Shown: positions 8,208-16,685 of the stretch, piece by piece
How the letters are laid out: each line of letters begins with the position of its first letter
How positions within the stretch are numbered: position 1 is the first letter of the stretch
NCBI GenBank assembly: GCA_023150475.1
Contig: JAKLKU010000020.1
Span: forward strand, 1-64,000
DNA: 64,000 nucleotides
Direction: 5' to 3'
Source: Planctomycetota bacterium
Lineage (GTDB): Bacteria > Planctomycetota > UBA1135 > GCA-002686595
Notes under the pieces: generated by a model
What the model saw: the letters and a program-made list of their open reading frames with translations, nothing else
Told to the model about the DNA's origin: nothing
Databases searched by the model: none
Program-made: the position numbers and the translations under genes

Positions 8208-10382
8208 TTACTTCTGTCCGGTCGCGGGCTCGCCGTACTGCAGGATCTTCGCCGCTTCGTAGACGAGCCGCGCGCTGCTCTCCGCGCGCACCTTCTGGCT
8301 TTCGGGCTTGTCGAGTAGATCGACCGCCGCGGCCGGACGCGCGCCGAACAAGTAGTTCGCCGCGAGCACGAGCCGCGCATCGTCGTCGCTCGGTTGGTCC
8401 TGGAGGTAGAGCTCGAGCACCGCGAGCTGCCGATCGAACTCGAGCCGATCGTGCTTGTAGAAGTCGTGCTTGTCGACCTTGAGCGACGCGAGCGTCGGAT
8501 CGAGCTCGAGCGCACGCCGCAGCGCGTAAGCCGCGTAGTGGTAGTCCCCCGTGGCGAAGAGCGCGTCCGACAGGATCAGGTAGAGCATCCCGTCGTCGGG
8601 CGAGAACTCGACGGCTTTCGCATAGAAGTGCACGGCATCGCCGTAGCGGCGGTCCGCGAATGCGTTGTCGCCGAGCACCAGGTACTCCTCCGACGCGGAC
8701 GAGCGCTCCGCCTTCGACTGCGGCGCGAGCAGCGAGTCGAGCAGCGCGCGATCGCCGGCCGAAGCTTCGTCACGAGGCTCGGCGCCTGCATCGAGAACGC
8801 CTTCGCCTTCGGCGACGTCCGCGGGTGCGGGCTCACGCTCGACGTAGACCGTCTCGGGCTCGTAGTAGCGTTCGATCACCGTCGTGTAGTACGTCGGCCC
8901 CGAGTACCAGTACGGCGAGCTCCAGTACCCGTAGCTCGTCGGCCACCAACCCCACGCGTACCAGCACGAGTAGCCGTACGGGTGACCCCACCAATACCAG
9001 TTGCTCCACGGATGGCAGCCGTTCCACCACCACGTCCAGTAGAAGCCGCAGTCTTCGTAGCCGTTCCAGTACCAGGCGCTCGGGCACCAGTCGAACCACC
9101 ACCAGCCGGTCGTGCAGCCGAGCGCCGAGCCGTAGCCCGTGCGCCAACTGACGTCCTTGCCGTGGGAGATCGAGCGGCCTGCCTGTTCGTACTTGCGCGC
9201 GCGTTCCGGGTAGCGGTACGCGAGATCGCGCAGCGAATGAGTCGCTTCGAGGTGCTGGTCTCGCGCATTGCGGATGCGCTCGGGGTCGTTGCGTTCGAGT
9301 TCACGCGCGTTCTTCACGCGCTTCTCGAGCGCGTCGGCCGATTTGGCCTTTTCGCGCGCGTTCTTGATGCGCTTGCCAGGCGCGTCCGACGCGTGATCCC
9401 TCGTCTTCGCTTCGTCGCGATCACCGCGGGCGCGGTCGTAGCGTTCGAGGATGCTCTTGCGGTCGATCGGCGTCTTCGGCACTTCGGATTCGGCCGCCGG
9501 TGAGCGGCGGCGCGTCGCGGATTCTTCGATCGCGTTCGCCGCGCGACGTCGCGCCGACGGTGCTTGTTCGTTGCCGCGGGTGTCGTCTCGGTCGGTGAGT
9601 TTCGGGAACGTCGAACGCCGCGGCGCGGAACGGATCACGGGGATCCCTCCCGCGTCGTCGCTGCCGGCTTCCGCGCCGCCGCGCCGGTCGGGGCCGTCGC
9701 GGTCGCTCGGCGGAAGCGAACGAGCGCGCGATCCCGGGCCGCTGGTCGCGGGCGGTTCGTCGCGGCGTTCGGCCGAGCGCGCGCGCGTGTTGCGCGGCCC
9801 GCTGTCGGTGTCGTTCGCGTTGCCCGAGCCGCCGGTGCCGACGGGCGGTGAGTTGCGTGTGCCGCGCGGCGTCGTGTCGCGGTCGTCGTCGCGCGTCGGA
9901 GGTGTGTAGTCGGAGTCGTTGCCTCGGCTGCGCGTGGACCCAGCGTCGGAGCCTCGCGGGCTCGGTGCGTCATCGCGCGGACGCGACGGCGTCGGGTCGG
10001 AGCGATCGCGGCTCGGCGGGGGCGTATCGCGGTCGCGTTCGCGCGCCGGTCGCGACTCCTGCGCCGGTCGCGACGCTTGCGCCGGTCGCGACGCTTGCGG
10101 CGACTGCGCAGGCTGTTGCGAGCCGCGCGACCCGCGATCCTGCGGCGCGGCGCTCGGCCGGGAGACCGGCGTCGCCGACGGCCGCGATGGCGCAGACGGC
10201 CGGGACGCGGCCGGTCGCGGGGCCGGCGCCGGGCGTGACGGCGCCGACGACTGGCTGCCCCGCGAGCCCGACGAATTGCCGTTCGAGCCCCGTCCGGGGC
10301 GGTCTGCGGTCGCGTCCGTGGAGAGCGCGGCGAGCGCGATCAGGGCGAGCAGAGCGAAGCGAAAGGTGCGCGGCGAACGCAT
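8208..10382 (-). CDS. Exported low-complexity protein with a Trp/Tyr-rich segment and TPR tail
   Basis: A 724-residue protein of unknown function with a clear signal peptide (FALLALIALAALSTDATA). Residues about 28-330 are a disordered Ser/Pro/Arg/Asp-rich stretch with a tandem QASRPA repeat. Residues about 330-380 hold three copies of a basic motif of the form R-I/V-x-N-A-R. Residues about 416-510 are extraordinarily aromatic (for example GWWWFDWCPSAWYWNGY) with several Cys and Gly. Residues about 565-690 form tetratricopeptide-like helices (YGDAVHFYAKAVEFSPDDG, YAAYALRRALELDP). The aromatic block resembles Trp/Tyr/Gly-rich exported proteins but I know no family with this order of parts. A -10-like TGTAGGCT lies about 125 bp upstream. 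It converges on the galactokinase-like gene with only 5 bp between the stops. Confidence 0.8.
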   Translation of the reverse strand: MRSPRTFRFALLALIALAALSTDATADRPGRGSNGNSSGSRGSQSSAPSRPAPAPRPAASRPSAPSRPSATPVSRPSAAPQDRGSRGSQQPAQSPQASRPAQASRPAQESRPARERDRDTPPPSRDRSDPTPSRPRDDAPSPRGSDAGSTRSRGNDSDYTPPTRDDDRDTTPRGTRNSPPVGTGGSGNANDTDSGPRNTRARSAERRDEPPATSGPGSRARSLPPSDRDGPDRRGGAEAGSDDAGGIPVIRSAPRRSTFPKLTDRDDTRGNEQAPSARRRAANAIEESATRRRSPAAESEVPKTPIDRKSILERYDRARGDRDEAKTRDHASDAPGKRIKNAREKAKSADALEKRVKNARELERNDPERIRNARDQHLEATHSLRDLAYRYPERARKYEQAGRSISHGKDVSWRTGYGSALGCTTGWWWFDWCPSAWYWNGYEDCGFYWTWWWNGCHPWSNWYWWGHPYGYSCWYAWGWWPTSYGYWSSPYWYSGPTYYTTVIERYYEPETVYVEREPAPADVAEGEGVLDAGAEPRDEASAGDRALLDSLLAPQSKAERSSASEEYLVLGDNAFADRRYGDAVHFYAKAVEFSPDDGMLYLILSDALFATGDYHYAAYALRRALELDPTLASLKVDKHDFYKHDRLEFDRQLAVLELYLQDQPSDDDARLVLAANYLFGARPAAAVDLLDKPESQKVRAESSARLVYEAAKILQYGEPATGQK
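10043..10096. repeat. 18-bp tandem repeat, three copies, coding
   Basis: Three head-to-tail copies of an 18-bp unit (gcgccggtcgcgacgctt and variants) inside the disordered region of the Trp/Tyr-rich protein, encoding repeated Q-A-S-R-P-A. Likely to vary in copy number between strains. Confidence 0.8.
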
Positions 10383-10508
10383 GGTCGGACTCCGAAGGTG
10401 CGGGGGACTCGGTCGTTCCGCAAACGCGGTGCCGATTCCGCCGGACGGCAGAGGTGCGTCCTGACGTGTTCGGAGGGGGTGTCCCGGGGCCCGCGACGCG
10501 GCCTGGGT

Positions 10509-10514
10509 AGCCTA
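10509..10514 (-). promoter_or_regulatory. -10-like TAGGCT
   Basis: On the minus strand TGTAGGCT lies in the 204-bp gap upstream of the gene starting at 10382. It implies a leader of about 120 nt, longer than for most genes here. Confidence 0.35.
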
Positions 10515-10586
10515 CAGGGGACAGCGCGGCGCAGCGCGGACACGCTCGGATCCCGACGCGGACCGAGAGTCACGGCGCCGCGCCGC

Positions 10587-11708
10587 TCAGTCCGCCGGAA
10601 CCACGGCGAGGACGAGTTGGGCCGTATCGTTCGGACCGCTGGCGCCGATACGGACGTAGGCTCGCCCCGCCCGTGCTCCGGCGGGCACGCGTTCGACGAG
10701 TCTTGCGAGCGCGAGCTCGGGCGCGAATCGCTCCGGGGCGAAACGCAGCGAGAGAGCGCTCGCGCCGGGCCGGCGCACGAAGCCTGCAGGGAGCTCCGCG
10801 GCCGGATCCGCGAGGCGCGCGTACGCCGCGGTCGGTCGGCCCGAGGCGTCGAGCTCCACTTCGACCGCGTCCTCGAGCACCACGCCGCGGAGCGCCGGGT
10901 CCTTCGCGAGGGCCTCACGAGCCGCGAGGATCTTCGTCACTTGCGACTTCCACGGCTCGTCGGGCTCGCACTCGCAAGCGAGCCGGCGCACCGCGCACGT
11001 CGGCAGTTCGACCCACTCGCCGTGTTGCGCGCTCTTCTGCCCCGTCTGCGCCGCGCGCCGATCGGGCGGCGTGAAGAAGCTGTCGAGGTAGGCGGCCGAG
11101 AAATCGAGTGAATGTACGGTCTCGCGCCACACCGCGGCACCACGCGCCGTGAGCGTGAAGCTCGCCGGAGCCCGCCGGCCGTTCTGCACCGGTTCGGTGC
11201 GCCACACGATCTCGCGCAACGCTTCGAGCTCGACATCGGTCCCGTCGTGCCATGCGATCCGCGTCGGCAGCGACTCGGCGCCGAGCTCCGCGACGAGCGT
11301 GCCGCCTTCGACGGTCGCCCGGCGCGAGCTCCCGTCGCCGGTCCACGCGCGTCCATCGGGCCAGAGTACGAGCGCCTCTCGGAGCGAGAAGAAATGCGCG
11401 AGCTGACTGCGCTCGTCGCCACCGAGTTCTCGCGACGCGACGACTCCTTCGTCGAGGGCGCGCCAGCTCTTCCCCGAGCGATAGAAGGCCGAGCGGGCCT
11501 TGTTCGGTTCCGCGGCGAGCGTCAACAACCACTTCGTGCGACCCGGGAACACGTGGGTCGCGACCAGGCGGTGCGGACGCGCCGGATCCGCCGCGAACGT
11601 CACTTGCGAGATCGACTCGAAACCTGCGACGTGCGCGATCGGCGCGCGTTTCTCGAGCTCGTCCGCGCCTTGCAGCAGCGCGCACGCGAGGACGAGCGCT
11701 GCGATCAC
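10587..11708 (-). CDS. Hypothetical exported protein
   Basis: A 373-residue protein I do not recognise. The N-terminus (MIAALVLACALLQGADE) looks like a short signal peptide. The rest is a mixed alpha/beta sequence with many strands, a WLLTLAAEP segment, a CECEPDEPW cluster near the middle and a C-terminal YVRIGASGPNDTAQLVL. The GTG start overlaps the aminotransferase stop codon (GTGA), so the two genes are translationally coupled. No catalytic motif is evident. Confidence 0.6.
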   Translation of the reverse strand: MIAALVLACALLQGADELEKRAPIAHVAGFESISQVTFAADPARPHRLVATHVFPGRTKWLLTLAAEPNKARSAFYRSGKSWRALDEGVVASRELGGDERSQLAHFFSLREALVLWPDGRAWTGDGSSRRATVEGGTLVAELGAESLPTRIAWHDGTDVELEALREIVWRTEPVQNGRRAPASFTLTARGAAVWRETVHSLDFSAAYLDSFFTPPDRRAAQTGQKSAQHGEWVELPTCAVRRLACECEPDEPWKSQVTKILAAREALAKDPALRGVVLEDAVEVELDASGRPTAAYARLADPAAELPAGFVRRPGASALSLRFAPERFAPELALARLVERVPAGARAGRAYVRIGASGPNDTAQLVLAVVPAD

Positions 11709-12883
11709 CTGCGCACTCCGAGTCGCTCGCGCAGGACGCGCACGGCCGCATCCAGCGTTTCGCGCTTCTTCGCGAAGCAGAAGCGCACGATCGTGCGACC
11801 GTCCTTGGGATCGAGGAAGAAGCTCGAGCCGGGCACCGTCGCGACGCCGCCTTGCGCGACGAGCTGCATCGCGAAGCGCACGTCGTCGAGCTCGGTCAAG
11901 CGCGACACGTCGGTCATGATGTAGTAAGCCCCGCGCGGCGGCACGAGCCCGAAGCCCGTCTCGACCAGGGCCGAAGCGAGCAGATCACGGCGCTCTCGAT
12001 AGTCGGTCGCCAGCCGGCGGAAATAGTCGGACCCGAAGTCGAGCGCGTCGGCGGCGGCGTCCTGCAGCGGCGCCGGTGCGCCGACGGTCAGGAAGTCGTG
12101 CACCTTGCGGATCCCCGACGTGATCTCGGGCGGGGCGATCGCCCAGCCGATGCGCCATCCGGTCGCGCTCCAGGTCTTCGAGAGGCCGCTGATCGTGATC
12201 GTGCGGTCGGCCATGCCTTCGAGCGTCGCGAGCGACACGTGCTCGGCACCGTCGTACAGGATGTACTCGTAGATCTCGTCGGTGACCGCGAGCGCGTCCC
12301 AGCGTTGGCAGAGCTTCGCGATGATCTCGAGCTCGACGCGCGTGAACACCTTGCCGGTCGGGTTGTGCGGGGTGTTGACGATGATCGCGCGGGTCTTCGG
12401 ACCGAACGCGCGCTCGAGCTCTCGTTCGTCGAACGCCCAGTCGGGGCCGCGCAGCTTCACCATCCTCGGCACGGCGCCGGAGAGGATGCAGTCGGGTCCG
12501 TAGTTCTCGTAGAACGGCTCGAACACGATCACTTCGTCGCCCGGATCGAGCACCGCCATCAACGTCGCGATCATCGCTTCCGTGGCGCCGCAGCACACGG
12601 TGACCATGCGGTCGGCATCGACCGCGATGCGGTTGTAGCTCTCGGTCCGGCGCGCGATCGCCGAGCGCAGCTTCGGCGCACCCCAGGTGACGGCGTACTG
12701 GTTGATGTCCGCTTGGATCGCGCGACACCCCGCGTCCTTCATCGCTTGCGGCGCAGGGAAATCGGGGAAGCCCTGCGCGAGGTTGATGCCCTTCTCGCGA
12801 GCACACACCCGCGACATCTCGCGGATGACGGATTCTTCGAATCGGAGGGCCTTGGCGGAGACGGTGCGTCGGGGGGAGCTCAC
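11705..12883 (-). CDS. Class I/II PLP-dependent aminotransferase
   Basis: A 392-residue fold-type I aminotransferase of the kynurenine / methionine aminotransferase-like subgroup. Visible features are INLAQGFPDFPAP (36-46), NQYAVTWGAPKLRSAI (61-76), the substrate/PLP Asn-Pro segment NTPHNPTGKVF (170-180), TDEIYEY (201-207) and the PLP-lysine in SGLSKTWSATGWR (Lys236). The C-terminal domain ends with a conserved IVRFCFAK. It would move an amino group between an amino acid and a 2-oxo acid in the cytosol. The GTG start at 12883 is preceded by CAGAAT with a 6-nt spacer and no Shine-Dalgarno. It overlaps the next gene by GTGA. Substrate range (aromatic amino acids, Met, Gln) cannot be told from motifs. 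Confidence 0.9.
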   Translation of the reverse strand: MSSPRRTVSAKALRFEESVIREMSRVCAREKGINLAQGFPDFPAPQAMKDAGCRAIQADINQYAVTWGAPKLRSAIARRTESYNRIAVDADRMVTVCCGATEAMIATLMAVLDPGDEVIVFEPFYENYGPDCILSGAVPRMVKLRGPDWAFDERELERAFGPKTRAIIVNTPHNPTGKVFTRVELEIIAKLCQRWDALAVTDEIYEYILYDGAEHVSLATLEGMADRTITISGLSKTWSATGWRIGWAIAPPEITSGIRKVHDFLTVGAPAPLQDAAADALDFGSDYFRRLATDYRERRDLLASALVETGFGLVPPRGAYYIMTDVSRLTELDDVRFAMQLVAQGGVATVPGSSFFLDPKDGRTIVRFCFAKKRETLDAAVRVLRERLGVRR

Positions 12884-12917
12884 GCACCCATTCTGCCAGA
12901 CGCCGGCACGGCGGTCG

Positions 12918-13892
12918 TCAGGGCAGTTTGCGCGCCCACTCGACCCAATCCTCGAGTTTGGCGCCGCGGTTCTCGCCCGCGAGCCGGATCAGCGCGCGCT
13001 GCACGGCGCCGCGGAGTTTGTCGTCGGCCTTCTCGAAGGCGCGCACGAGCTCGCGGGCCGCCGCGCCTTTCGCGTGGGGTTCCGCCGTGCCGATGCGCGC
13101 GAGCGCTTCCGTCGCCGCGAGCACCACGAACGGCGTCGACTCGCGCGCGAGCTCCCCGATCGTCGCGACCGACTCGGTATCGTGTTGCGTGCCGAGCAGC
13201 AGGGCCGCCTGGGCGCGCACGAACGGCTCGGGGTCCGAGAGCGCGAGCCTCGCAGGCGCAATGCTGGTCGTGCCGTCGGCGCCGGCTTCGATCAACGAAC
13301 GCAGCGCCCAGGCTGCGTTCGAGCGCACGAACGAATCGGTATGGTCGACGAGCAGCGCTTCGAGGGTCACGAGCGGCGTGTCGGCGCGCTGGAGCACCGC
13401 AAGGCCGATCAGCGCGTTGTTGACGACGTCCCGGTTGGTGTCGGCGAGCGCCGCGAGCAGCGGACTCTGGGCCTCCGGCGCATGGGTGAATCCGAGCGCG
13501 GCGGCTGCCGGGATGCGATTGGCGGGCGGTCCGGTCTCGAGCTCCGCGATCAGTTCGGCGAGGCGGGGCCTCACCCGGCGCATCAAGTCGAGCTCGAGGC
13601 CGCGAGCCTGCCGCCGCTCTTCCTCCGTCTGCGCGCTCAAGACGAGCTTGGTCCATGCACGCAGTGTCATGTCGACGCCGGCGAGGAGCTTGCCGATCGG
13701 CTCCGGCGCGCCCGACTGCTCCCAGCTCGGGTCGTACGGTTCGGCTTTCGGAGCGTCGGCGTCGGAACGCGTCGAGGAGCACGCCGCGAGCGGCGCCCAA
13801 AGGACCATGGCGACGAGCGCGGGGCGGAAACGAAAGACTATGGCTCGCGGCATGGGACTCGGCATGGGCGGCGTGACGCTCCTGGACTGCAT
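12918..13892 (-). CDS. HEAT-repeat lipoprotein
   Basis: A 324-residue lipoprotein: basic N-terminus, hydrophobic stretch and lipobox (WAPLAAC, Cys at about 38), then helical HEAT/PBS-lyase-like repeats of about 33 residues. Repeat signatures include RIPAAAALGFTHAPEAQSPL, NRDVVNNALIGLAVLQ, SFVRSNAAWALRSLIEAG, PFVRAQAALLLGTQHD and PFVVLAATEALARIG. Such repeats make a curved scaffold for protein contacts. The ATG at 13892 lies 11 nt after a TAGACT element. It is a single gene, divergent from the leucine-dehydrogenase-like gene. Partner is unknown. Confidence 0.8.
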   Translation of the reverse strand: MQSRSVTPPMPSPMPRAIVFRFRPALVAMVLWAPLAACSSTRSDADAPKAEPYDPSWEQSGAPEPIGKLLAGVDMTLRAWTKLVLSAQTEEERRQARGLELDLMRRVRPRLAELIAELETGPPANRIPAAAALGFTHAPEAQSPLLAALADTNRDVVNNALIGLAVLQRADTPLVTLEALLVDHTDSFVRSNAAWALRSLIEAGADGTTSIAPARLALSDPEPFVRAQAALLLGTQHDTESVATIGELARESTPFVVLAATEALARIGTAEPHAKGAAARELVRAFEKADDKLRGAVQRALIRLAGENRGAKLEDWVEWARKLP

Positions 13893-13903
13893 TTCTTCCG
13901 CGG

Positions 13904-13909
13904 AGTCTA
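13904..13909 (-). promoter_or_regulatory. -10-like TAGACT
   Basis: Third copy of the same hexamer, 11 nt before the ATG at 13892 on the minus strand. The divergent plus-strand gene has TAAGTT at 14114-14119. The 236-bp gap also holds degenerate 15-bp repeats of the type gctcgacgcccatgg around 13938-13990. Confidence 0.5.
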
Positions 13910-14113
13910 GTGTCCGAACGGCCGCGGGTCCGCCCGTAGCTCGACGCCCATGGCTCGACGCCCGTGGCTCGGCGCCAGGAGCTCGATAGCGGTCGCTCGA
14001 CGCTGGGCTCGCGCCGACCTCGGCCGTGCGGATTCTCGAGAGCCGCCGAGCTCGCGCGCGCCGCTCGCATCGTTCGCGACGAGCTCGCCCCTGCGTTCGC
14101 GACGAAAACGAGC

Positions 14114-14119
14114 TAAGTT
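14114..14119 (+). promoter_or_regulatory. -10-like TAAGTT
   Basis: TAAGTT ends 9 nt before the ATG at 14129, with no ribosome binding site between. It would drive the dehydrogenase and the coupled lipoprotein gene. Confidence 0.45.
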
Positions 14120-14128
14120 GGACGCTCC

Positions 14129-15208
14129 ATGGGCGTGCACATCCTCGATGCGATGGCGCGCGAAGGCTTCGAGGAAGTGGTCGCGCTGCACGACCGGCGT
14201 TCGAACCTGCGCGGCTTCCTGGCGATCCACGACACGTCGTGCGGGCCGGCATTCGGCGGTGTGCGACGTTGGGCGTACTACGACGAGAACCAGGCCTTGC
14301 GCGACGTGCTGCGGCTCGCTCGCGCGATGACGTACAAAGCGGCCCTCGCGGAACTCGATTGCGGCGGCGCGAAGCTCGTGATCCTCGATCGCCCGGATCT
14401 CGACGTCGACGAAGGCTATCGGCACGTCGGCGAAGTCGTCGAACGGTTCTCGGGTCGTTTCTACACCGGGCCCGACGTCGGCACCGGGCCGCACGAGCTC
14501 GCGTGCCTCGCGGAGCGCACGCGCTTCGCGACCGATCCTGGTCCGAGCGGTCCGGGCGAACTCGCGGAATCGACGGTCGCCGGCGTGATCGCAGGCATGG
14601 AGGCCGCACTCGAGCTGCTCGACGGCGAGCTCGACTGGCCGCGCCGCACCGTGGTCGTCCAAGGGCTCGGCGAAGTCGGCGCCGGCGTCGCGCGGCGGTT
14701 GGTCGCCGCCGGGGCGCGCGTGCTCGCGGCCGAGATCGAACCCGAACGCGCGGCCGCCGTCGTGCGCGAGCTCGACCTCGAACTCGTCGATCCGTCGCAC
14801 GAGTACGACCCGCCGTGCGACGTGTTCGCACCGTGCGCGCTCGGCGGGATCCTGCACGACCTGACGTTGACGCGCTTGCGCTGTCGGATCGTCGCCGGTG
14901 GCGCGAACAACGTGCTCGCGCGGCCCTTGCACGGCGATCGTTTACACGAGCGAGGCATCCTGTATGTTCCCGACTTCGTGATCAACGCAGGCGCGTTGAT
15001 CCGCGGAGCGAACTTCCACCTCACCGGCGAGCGCACGAGCGTCGACGCGATCGGTCGACGGGTCGGTCGCGTCGCGAGTCACGTGTTGCGGCTCGCGGCC
15101 GAAGAGAGCGCGCCGCCGGCTCGCGTCGCGGTGCGCGAAGCCGAGCGTCGCATCGAGGCGCGCCGCCGCGGACCCGCGCAAGTCGATCCCTCTCGTTCCG
15201 TCCGATGA
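14129..15208 (+). CDS. Leucine-dehydrogenase-like Glu/Leu/Phe/Val dehydrogenase
   Basis: A 359-residue NAD(P)-dependent amino acid dehydrogenase, expected to interconvert a branched-chain or related amino acid with its 2-oxo acid and ammonia. The catalytic segment MTYKAALAELDCGGAKLV (68-84) has Lys70 and Lys82 in the positions used by leucine dehydrogenases (68 and 80 in the Lysinibacillus enzyme). The dinucleotide-binding motif is VVVQGLGEVGAGVA. NNVLARPLHGDRL and VPDFVINAGALI are also typical. The length (359) is that of leucine dehydrogenase rather than the longer glutamate dehydrogenases. The stop overlaps the start of the next gene (ATGA). Confidence 0.88.
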   Translation: MGVHILDAMAREGFEEVVALHDRRSNLRGFLAIHDTSCGPAFGGVRRWAYYDENQALRDVLRLARAMTYKAALAELDCGGAKLVILDRPDLDVDEGYRHVGEVVERFSGRFYTGPDVGTGPHELACLAERTRFATDPGPSGPGELAESTVAGVIAGMEAALELLDGELDWPRRTVVVQGLGEVGAGVARRLVAAGARVLAAEIEPERAAAVVRELDLELVDPSHEYDPPCDVFAPCALGGILHDLTLTRLRCRIVAGGANNVLARPLHGDRLHERGILYVPDFVINAGALIRGANFHLTGERTSVDAIGRRVGRVASHVLRLAAEESAPPARVAVREAERRIEARRRGPAQVDPSRSVR

Positions 15209-16659
15209 AAGCGCCGTCGATCTCCTTGCGCCGTTCCGTGCCGAGCCTCGCGCGGCTCCGTTTCGCCATGCTGTTCTCCTGCGTCGTGCCGGTGTCGCTC
15301 TTCTCGCTCGCGTGTTTCGGTTCGTCGTCGGGGTTGCGCGCCGAGCACGATCCGGTCGCGCTCGAAACGGAATTCGCCGCTACCACCGAAGCGCCGGAGC
15401 CCGCGTCGCAGTCCACGCCGGAGCTGGCTTCGAGCCCGGGCGCGGATCCCGCTCGAGTCCCTGCTGGAGCGGCCGCCCCGGCGTCCTCCTCGGCGCCTTT
15501 CTCGGCGGCGAAGTCGCAAGGCGCCGCGAACTCGGCCGTCGTGCCCGCCACGTCGCCGGGAGAACCCGGCGTCTCTCCGTCCACCGGTGTCGAACCGACG
15601 TCGAGTGCCGCGCGCGAACCGAATGTCGCGAGTCCGACGAGCGCGGCGCAAGGCCCGCGCGCCGAACCCAACGGCGTCCAAGCGGCGACGGTCGTCGACC
15701 CGACGCGCGCGCGGCTCGCGGTCGATCCCGACGAACCGTTCCGCATCGTCGCGCGCGGTCTGCCTTCGTTCGTCGTGCCTCGCGACGAGAAGCTCGTGTA
15801 CGAAGTGATCTTGAACCTCGGCATCATCAGCCCGGACGTCGGCAAGGTGACGATCACGTCTAAGGTCGAGCCGTTCCGCGCGACGCCGCTCTTGCTCGCG
15901 AGCGCCGCGCCTGCCGCGAGCGGCGACCAAGCCGTGTTGTCGGCGCGTGCGGAAGGTCAGTACGCGGTGTACACGCTCGACGAGCTGATCACGACCGCGC
16001 ACTTGCCGCAGGCGTTCCCGGCGATCCTGCATCGTTCGACGCAGAGCGGCACCGAGAACCGCAAGCGCGAAGTCTCGCTCGGCTACAAGGACGGCAAGTT
16101 CGTCTCGGTGTACCGGCGCGACACGCACTGCAAGAAGTGCACGCAGAAGTCTCACTTCGTCGAACCGACGTGGGCGTGGCAGGACGCGGAGCACTGCGAG
16201 GGTTGCAAACGGCCCGAGCACCGCATCTGGAAGGACCCGGTGACGCGCGACGCGCCGGAAGCGTGCGTCGACATGTTGACCGCGGTGTACGTCGCTCGCG
16301 CGATGGTGCTCGAAGGCCGCGAGTCCGCCGACTTCCAGTTGATGGACCGCGACGAACTCTGGGACGTGCACCTGAAGCGCGGCAAGTCGAAGAAGCGCAT
16401 CGAAGTCGCCGCAGGCGAGTTCGACGCCTACGAGATCACGCTCGAGACGCGCGTGCCGAAGACCGAGACCGGCCGCGACGAGTCGGACTTCTCCGGACTC
16501 TTCGGCATCCATGGCCAACTCTCGATCTGGGTCGAGGCCGCCACCGGAGTGCCGATCTGGATCCGCGGCGTCGTGCCCGTGGGACCGATCGAACTGGACG
16601 TCGGCGTCGAGCTCGCGGCGTTCCGCGGCACGCCGCGCGAGTTCAAACCGCTCGAGTGA
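15205..16659 (+). CDS. DUF3108-like lipoprotein with a Cys-pair insertion
   Basis: A 484-residue lipoprotein (lipobox FSLAC at about residue 37) followed by about 130 residues of Ala/Pro/Ser/Thr-rich linker and then a beta-rich domain from about residue 185. That domain begins EKLVYEVILNLGII and ends with repeated strands such as GVPIWIRGVVPVGPIELDV, resembling DUF3108 / LolA-like lipid-binding beta sheets. Unusually it contains THCKKC and, about 27 residues later, EHCEGC, two CxxC pairs that could bind zinc or form disulfides. It is coupled to the dehydrogenase gene by an ATGA overlap, though no metabolic link is obvious. The stop abuts the stop of convergent ygfZ. Confidence 0.65.
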   Translation: MKAPSISLRRSVPSLARLRFAMLFSCVVPVSLFSLACFGSSSGLRAEHDPVALETEFAATTEAPEPASQSTPELASSPGADPARVPAGAAAPASSSAPFSAAKSQGAANSAVVPATSPGEPGVSPSTGVEPTSSAAREPNVASPTSAAQGPRAEPNGVQAATVVDPTRARLAVDPDEPFRIVARGLPSFVVPRDEKLVYEVILNLGIISPDVGKVTITSKVEPFRATPLLLASAAPAASGDQAVLSARAEGQYAVYTLDELITTAHLPQAFPAILHRSTQSGTENRKREVSLGYKDGKFVSVYRRDTHCKKCTQKSHFVEPTWAWQDAEHCEGCKRPEHRIWKDPVTRDAPEACVDMLTAVYVARAMVLEGRESADFQLMDRDELWDVHLKRGKSKKRIEVAAGEFDAYEITLETRVPKTETGRDESDFSGLFGIHGQLSIWVEAATGVPIWIRGVVPVGPIELDVGVELAAFRGTPREFKPLE

Positions 16660-16685
16660 TCACTCGTTCGCGCCGAGCGGCGCGA
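16653..16685. terminator. Palindrome and hairpin at abutting convergent stops
   Basis: CGAGTGATCACTCG (16653-16666) is a perfect 14-bp palindrome spanning both stop codons, and TCGCGCC-GAGC-GGCGCGA (16668-16685) forms a 7-bp stem inside the ygfZ 3' end. Together they could serve as a compact bidirectional terminator with no intergenic space. Confidence 0.35.

Noticed and set aside
8394..9503. Plus-strand frame opposite the Trp/Tyr-rich gene
   Set aside because: Composition is Arg/Val/Glu/Pro-rich with no motif or signal, while the opposite strand has a signal peptide and TPR helices.
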